From positions 1 through 9,112 of the forward strand of contig DCTG01000102.1 in assembly GCA_002329245.1 (NCBI GenBank): a stretch of DNA of 9,112 nucleotides, given 5' to 3'. The notes beneath the pieces were generated by a model, which saw only the letters and a program-made list of their open reading frames with translations, did not search any database and was not told where the DNA came from. This stretch comes from Clostridiales bacterium UBA1446 (GTDB taxonomy: Bacteria; Bacillota; Clostridia; Oscillospirales; Oscillospiraceae). Positions 6,432 through 9,112 of the stretch are shown in pieces; position 1 is the first letter of the stretch, and the number at the start of each line of letters is the position of its first letter. The translations under genes were made by a program, and so were the position numbers.

Positions 6432-7523
6432 TTACATGGTCAAAACCGCCTTAATCACTTTCCCGTTATGCGTATCTTCAAAGGCCTTGGAGATGTCCTT
6501 AAATTCATAGAAGGTAATCAGCTTATCAAACGGGAACATACCTTTTTGATAATACTCCAAAAGGCGGGGGATAAAAATCTGGGGAACGGAACACCCCTCC
6601 ACGATTCCGACCAACGTCTTGCCCGGCCCCATGAGTTCGTTTTCCACGTGTATGGTGAGCTCCTGCGTCGCCCCCAAAACAACGCAGGTACCGAGACTGC
6701 GCGTGCAGTTGAGCGATTGCCTGACGCAGGCCCCAATCCCGGTGCAGTCGATGGCATAGTTTGCCCCGATTCCGGTCAGCCGCTTTACTTCCTCCGGGAC
6801 GCTTATTACCTTTTTGCTGTTGATCGTATGGGTCGCTCCCAACGCTACAGCCATCTCCAGGCGGGAGTCGATGATATCGCAGGCAATAATGGTCGTACAG
6901 CCCGCGATTTTCGCCGCCATCACCGCGCTCAGCCCCACCGGACCGCATCCGGTGATGACAATGGAGCTTGCAGGACCCGGTTTTATGTAATTGAGAACCG
7001 CTCCCGCTCCCGTCTGAATTCCGCACCCCAAGGGAGCGGCCAGCGCCAAATCCACGCCGTCCGGAACGGGGATCAGGTTGTTCACATGCACGACCGCATG
7101 GGTGGCGAAAGCCCCCTGTCCAAAGAAGGAAGACACCTCCCTCTCTCCGTCGTGCAGGCGTTTCGTTCCGTCGAACTGCGTGCCCGAAAAATTGAGACGC
7201 CGGTTTTCCTTACAGCCGTAAGTTTGCCCGGACCGGCACGCTTCACAGGAGCCGCAATACCCATAGGAAAACGCGACGCGGTCCCCTTTTTTAAAGGTTG
7301 TGACGCCGGGGCCAAGTTCTTCGATTACGCCGCATCCTTCATGTCCGAATACCGCGGGAAGAGGCACGGGTATGATCTGCTGCCGCGCGACTTCATCCGT
7401 ATGGCAAACGCCGCACGCCTTAACCTTTACGAGCACTTCATTGTGTTTTGGAGAATCCAGTTCCAGCTCCTTGATTTGAAATGGCTGACCCTTTTCAAAA
7501 ACAACCGCCGCTTTTATTTTCAT
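6432..7523 (-). CDS. Zinc-dependent alcohol dehydrogenase, benzyl-alcohol/geraniol dehydrogenase type
   Basis: This is a 363-residue medium-chain dehydrogenase that would oxidise a primary, probably aromatic or allylic, alcohol to the aldehyde. Catalytic zinc ligands are C40 (G-V-C-H-T-D), H61 (F-G-H-E-G) and C167 (P-L-G-C-G-I-Q-T-G). The structural zinc site is C90-x2-C93-x2-C96-x7-C104. The Rossmann motif is G192-C-G-P-V-G197, with D216 at the end of the next strand, which indicates NAD rather than NADP. The N-F-S-G-T stretch and F-F-G-Q-G-A-F-A-T-H-A are characteristic of the aryl-alcohol subgroup. The start is ATG 7523, with GGGGG just upstream; the frame stays open a further 69 codons, but that extension is low-complexity Arg-rich sequence and not part of the fold. 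The LysR gene follows after about 76 bases and may share the transcript. The likely next enzyme is the molybdenum aldehyde oxidoreductase at the right edge. Confidence 0.93.
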   Translation of the reverse strand: MKIKAAVVFEKGQPFQIKELELDSPKHNEVLVKVKACGVCHTDEVARQQIIPVPLPAVFGHEGCGVIEELGPGVTTFKKGDRVAFSYGYCGSCEACRSGQTYGCKENRRLNFSGTQFDGTKRLHDGEREVSSFFGQGAFATHAVVHVNNLIPVPDGVDLALAAPLGCGIQTGAGAVLNYIKPGPASSIVITGCGPVGLSAVMAAKIAGCTTIIACDIIDSRLEMAVALGATHTINSKKVISVPEEVKRLTGIGANYAIDCTGIGACVRQSLNCTRSLGTCVVLGATQELTIHVENELMGPGKTLVGIVEGCSVPQIFIPRLLEYYQKGMFPFDKLITFYEFKDISKAFEDTHNGKVIKAVLTM

Positions 7524-7576
7524 GGCAATCCCCCTGTACCGCGGCACGGAAACTCTTCCGCTATGCTCCGCAGCTC

Positions 7577-7637
7577 GCGGACGTCGCGTCCGCAACCCAA
7601 ACGGCAATCGCCGCGGTCGCCGCTTTTCGGCAGCGGC
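7577..7637 (-). other. GC-rich structured leader upstream of the alcohol dehydrogenase
   Basis: Within the 234-base divergent gap (7524-7757), two clean hairpins sit in the GC-rich half nearer the dehydrogenase. One is GCGGACG/CGTCCGC with a 3-base loop (7577-7593). The other is GCCGCT/AGCGGC with a 7-base loop (7619-7637). Neither is followed by a T-tract in the minus direction. If the dehydrogenase promoter lies upstream of both, they would fold in its mRNA leader. I could not find a convincing minus-strand promoter in the gap. No known riboswitch class is recognised. Confidence 0.35.
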
Positions 7638-7690
7638 CCGCCAAATAAAGGAACGCATGCAAAAATTTCGGGATTTCGTTAAGAAAAAAG

Positions 7691-7719
7691 CTGAAGAATC
7701 TTCCATCCGGAGATATAAT
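7691..7719 (+). promoter_or_regulatory. Probable promoter of the SnoaL-like gene
   Basis: TATAAT (7714-7719) is a perfect -10 box. Seventeen bases upstream the -35 region reads CTGAAG (7691-7696), a poor match, and before it lies an A-rich run (7681-7690) that could serve as an UP element. A GAAGA-A-TCTTC inverted repeat (7693-7703) overlaps the -35 box and spacer and could be an operator. Transcription would start near 7726, giving a leader of about 30 bases. The weak -35 box suggests activator dependence. Confidence 0.55.
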
Positions 7720-7757
7720 GAGAAACACAAACCACTTAATTAGGGAGGCGTTGAGGC

Positions 7758-8360
7758 GTGACAGACAATTGGAAGGACATCGCACAGATCAGGGATTTGA
7801 TCGAGAGGTGGGTCGTCTATCGGGACGCTTTCCTTTGGGACAAATTCCGCACCATATGGCATCCGGAAGGAAGAATGAAAGCCACCTGGTCGGACAGCAC
7901 ATTCGAAGCGTTTATTGCCAAAACGGAGGAAGGCGTCAAACACGGTTTGAATATTCTTCATATTCTCGGCGGGAGCGCAATTGAGACAAACGGAAACCGG
8001 GCGGTTTCCATGACAAAAATGATCATTCTGCAAAGGGCTGAGGTTGAGGGCGTCCTGTGCGACGTATCCAGTTACGCGCGTCATTACGACCTGTGGGAAA
8101 AGAGGCAGGGACGCTGGGGACTTGTCAGCCGGGAAACCATCGCGGACAAAGACAGGATCGATCCGGTGGATCATACGCAGCAGGTACATTTGGACCAAAA
8201 CCTCTTGCAGCAGTTCCCCAAGGAATACCGGCACCTGGCGTATTTGCAGACAAAGCTTGGGTATGCCGTCAACAAGGACGTTCCCCGTCTGAGCGGGGGG
8301 AAAGCTTTGGAGGAGCTGTACCGGCGCGGCGAAAGCTGGCTGGCCGGCAACCCTGTCTGA
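7758..8360 (+). CDS. SnoaL/NTF2-like domain protein
   Basis: This 200-residue protein has an N-terminal SnoaL-like (NTF2 cone) fold over about residues 5-130. Family features are the opening helix I-R-D-L-I-E-R-W, then Y21-R-D23-A-F-L-W-D-K-F, H-P-E-G-R, H68-I-L-G-G-S and Y110-D-L-W-E. These Tyr, Asp and His positions resemble the catalytic set of SnoaL-fold dehydratases and isomerases (scytalone dehydratase, BaiE), but the reaction cannot be assigned. The 70-residue C-terminal extension after D-R-I-D-P-V-D is helical, and I do not recognise it. The GTG start at 7758 is preceded by GGGAGG with nine bases between. It is divergent from the alcohol dehydrogenase and convergent with the molybdenum hydroxylase. 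Its stop codon lies inside a long stem-loop. A dehydration or isomerisation step on the same substrate is plausible; a non-catalytic ligand binder is the alternative. Confidence 0.85.
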   Translation: MTDNWKDIAQIRDLIERWVVYRDAFLWDKFRTIWHPEGRMKATWSDSTFEAFIAKTEEGVKHGLNILHILGGSAIETNGNRAVSMTKMIILQRAEVEGVLCDVSSYARHYDLWEKRQGRWGLVSRETIADKDRIDPVDHTQQVHLDQNLLQQFPKEYRHLAYLQTKLGYAVNKDVPRLSGGKALEELYRRGESWLAGNPV

Positions 8361-8390
8361 CGAACAAATTGTTCGCCGGACAGGGTGCCG
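8345..8390 (+). terminator. Long stem-loop between convergent genes, overlapping the SnoaL-gene stop
   Basis: CGGCA (8345-8349) pairs with TGCCG (8386-8390). After a bulged A, CCCTGTC (8351-8357) pairs with GACAGGG (8379-8385), and CGAACA (8361-8366) pairs with TGTTCG (8370-8375) at the tip, separated by one wobble pair, one GC pair and one mismatch. The stop codon at 8358-8360 is within the left arm. On the plus strand the stem is followed by TCTTCCTTTA, a weak T-rich tail; the minus strand has no T-tract. It probably ends plus-strand transcription and may also block read-through from the opposing gene. Confidence 0.65.
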
Positions 8391-8397
8391 TCTTCCT

Positions 8398-9112
8398 TTA
8401 AAGGGGATTTGCCCGGATGATCTCAAGTTCCTCCTCGAAGTCGGTGCCTAAATAATACTTCGGCGGCGTGAGATCCTCTCCGCGCTGCTTCGCCTCGTAA
8501 GCAGCCTTGACTTTATCGGGCGTTGCGGGCAGCGCGTAGATGCGCACGCCGCAGGCGTTGTTGATGGCGTTGATGACCGCCATATGCCCGGAGCACTGGA
8601 AGTCTTCGGAGCAGCCGCTGGAGCCGTGCGGTCCGTGCGGACGGGGCGTCTCAAGATACAGGATGTTGAAGTCGTCCGGAATCATATCGATCGTCGGGAT
8701 GCCGCAGCCGGCCATATTGCCGTGCTTTTTCTCCGCGTTATAGTCTTCGCTCAGAGCGAACCCGATGCTGTGCGACAGGCCGCCGTAAGCCTGCCCGTCG
8801 ACGGCAAGTTTGTTCCCAATGATACCGACGTCGGCCGCACAGGTATATTTGAGAACCTGTGTTTTTCCCGTCTTGACGTCTACCTCCACCTGGGCGAGGT
8901 TTACGGCGTACATAAACTCCGCGTTCCGTTCCCCTTCGCCGGTGTTGGGATCAAGCCCGGGATCCAGCCCCCTGCCCAGCTGGTCGTAGTGACCCACATA
9001 TTTTGTCGGAATGCCTTCCGCCGCCATTTCCTCATACGTCCGGAACGTTCCGTCCGCCTTTCGCATGGCGTTTAGCAGCTTATTGGCGGCGTCGATCGTC
9101 GCGTTGCCCGCC
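8398..9112 (-). CDS. Molybdopterin-dependent aldehyde/xanthine oxidoreductase, large (Mo-binding) subunit, C-terminal part
   Basis: The frame is open from the right edge to TAA at 8398-8400, giving about 237 residues of the C-terminal molybdopterin-binding domain of the xanthine dehydrogenase/aldehyde oxidoreductase (Mop) family. Visible family features are A-G-N-A-x-I-x-A-A at the edge, Q-V-E-V-D-V-K-T-G-K, the D-V-G-x-x-x-N-K-L-A-V-D-G-Q-x-x-G-G segment, and the catalytic glutamate (codon 8605-8607) in H-G-S-S-G-C-S-E-D. The end, N-A-I-N-N-A-C-G-V-R-I-Y-x-L-P-A-T-P, also fits. The enzyme hydroxylates an aldehyde or N-heterocycle carbon using water, so it suits an anaerobe; an aldehyde from the neighbouring alcohol dehydrogenase is a reasonable substrate. 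The N-terminal two-thirds, the true start and any FeS or FAD subunits lie outside the window. The apparent ATG at 9066 is internal. Confidence 0.9.
   Translation of the reverse strand, partial: AGNATIDAANKLLNAMRKADGTFRTYEEMAAEGIPTKYVGHYDQLGRGLDPGLDPNTGEGERNAEFMYAVNLAQVEVDVKTGKTQVLKYTCAADVGIIGNKLAVDGQAYGGLSHSIGFALSEDYNAEKKHGNMAGCGIPTIDMIPDDFNILYLETPRPHGPHGSSGCSEDFQCSGHMAVINAINNACGVRIYALPATPDKVKAAYEAKQRGEDLTPPKYYLGTDFEEELEIIRANPL

Noticed and set aside
6468..7682. 404-codon open frame on the plus strand
   Set aside because: It lies antisense to the alcohol dehydrogenase, whose zinc and NAD motifs are complete. The plus-strand translation has no recognisable domain. Long antisense frames are common in GC-rich coding DNA.
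7524..7730. 69-residue N-terminal extension of the alcohol dehydrogenase
   Set aside because: The frame is open but Arg-rich and unlike the family. The normal N-terminus begins at ATG 7523 with a G-rich ribosome site.
1..9112. CRISPR arrays, tRNA or rRNA genes, insertion sequences and attachment sites
   Set aside because: No regularly spaced repeats, transposase or integrase genes, terminal inverted repeats or tRNA-like cloverleaf sequences were seen by eye.

Overview
The window looks like a catabolic locus from an anaerobic bacterium, most likely a clostridial Firmicute of moderate G+C content. I infer this from the style of the proteins, the strong Shine-Dalgarno sites, the Mop-type molybdenum hydroxylase and the absence of oxygenases. 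Taxonomy cannot be settled from the sequence alone.

Layout. Bases 1-1134 (+) hold the tail of an SGNH/GDSL-type hydrolase and a complete lipoate-protein ligase (lplA), which look like housekeeping flanks. From 7523 down to 1196 everything is on the minus strand. In transcription order these are a zinc alcohol dehydrogenase of the benzyl-alcohol/geraniol type (7523-6432), a LysR regulator (6355-5441), a perfect hairpin terminator, and then a four-gene operon. The operon encodes a beta-keto acid cleavage enzyme (BKACE, 5221-4328), a 3-hydroxyacyl-CoA/carnitine-dehydrogenase-family oxidoreductase (4319-3363), a small cupin (3347-2886) and a YdiF/Pct-type CoA-transferase (2794-1196). It starts from a fully consensus sigma-70 promoter (TTGACA, 17 bp, TATAAT) with a palindromic LysR-type site just upstream. 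Divergent from the alcohol dehydrogenase is a SnoaL/NTF2-fold protein (7758-8360, +). It runs convergently, through a long stem-loop, into the 3' end of a molybdopterin-dependent aldehyde/xanthine oxidoreductase large subunit (8398 to beyond the right edge, -).

How the genes may work together (inference). The alcohol dehydrogenase and the molybdenum hydroxylase could take an alcohol through an aldehyde to an acid, and the SnoaL and cupin proteins could carry out dehydration, isomerisation or another small step. The dehydrogenase would oxidise a free beta-hydroxy acid to a beta-keto acid. BKACE would cleave it with acetyl-CoA to acetoacetate plus a shortened acyl-CoA, and the CoA-transferase would recover the CoA. 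This resembles the aerobic carnitine pathway (carnitine dehydrogenase plus BKACE), but a CoA-transferase and a cupin stand where that pathway has a thioesterase. The BKACE pocket also lacks the acidic residue used for the cationic substrate of the lysine-pathway enzyme. The substrate is unknown, and this BKACE-centred cassette is the best candidate here for an undescribed pathway.
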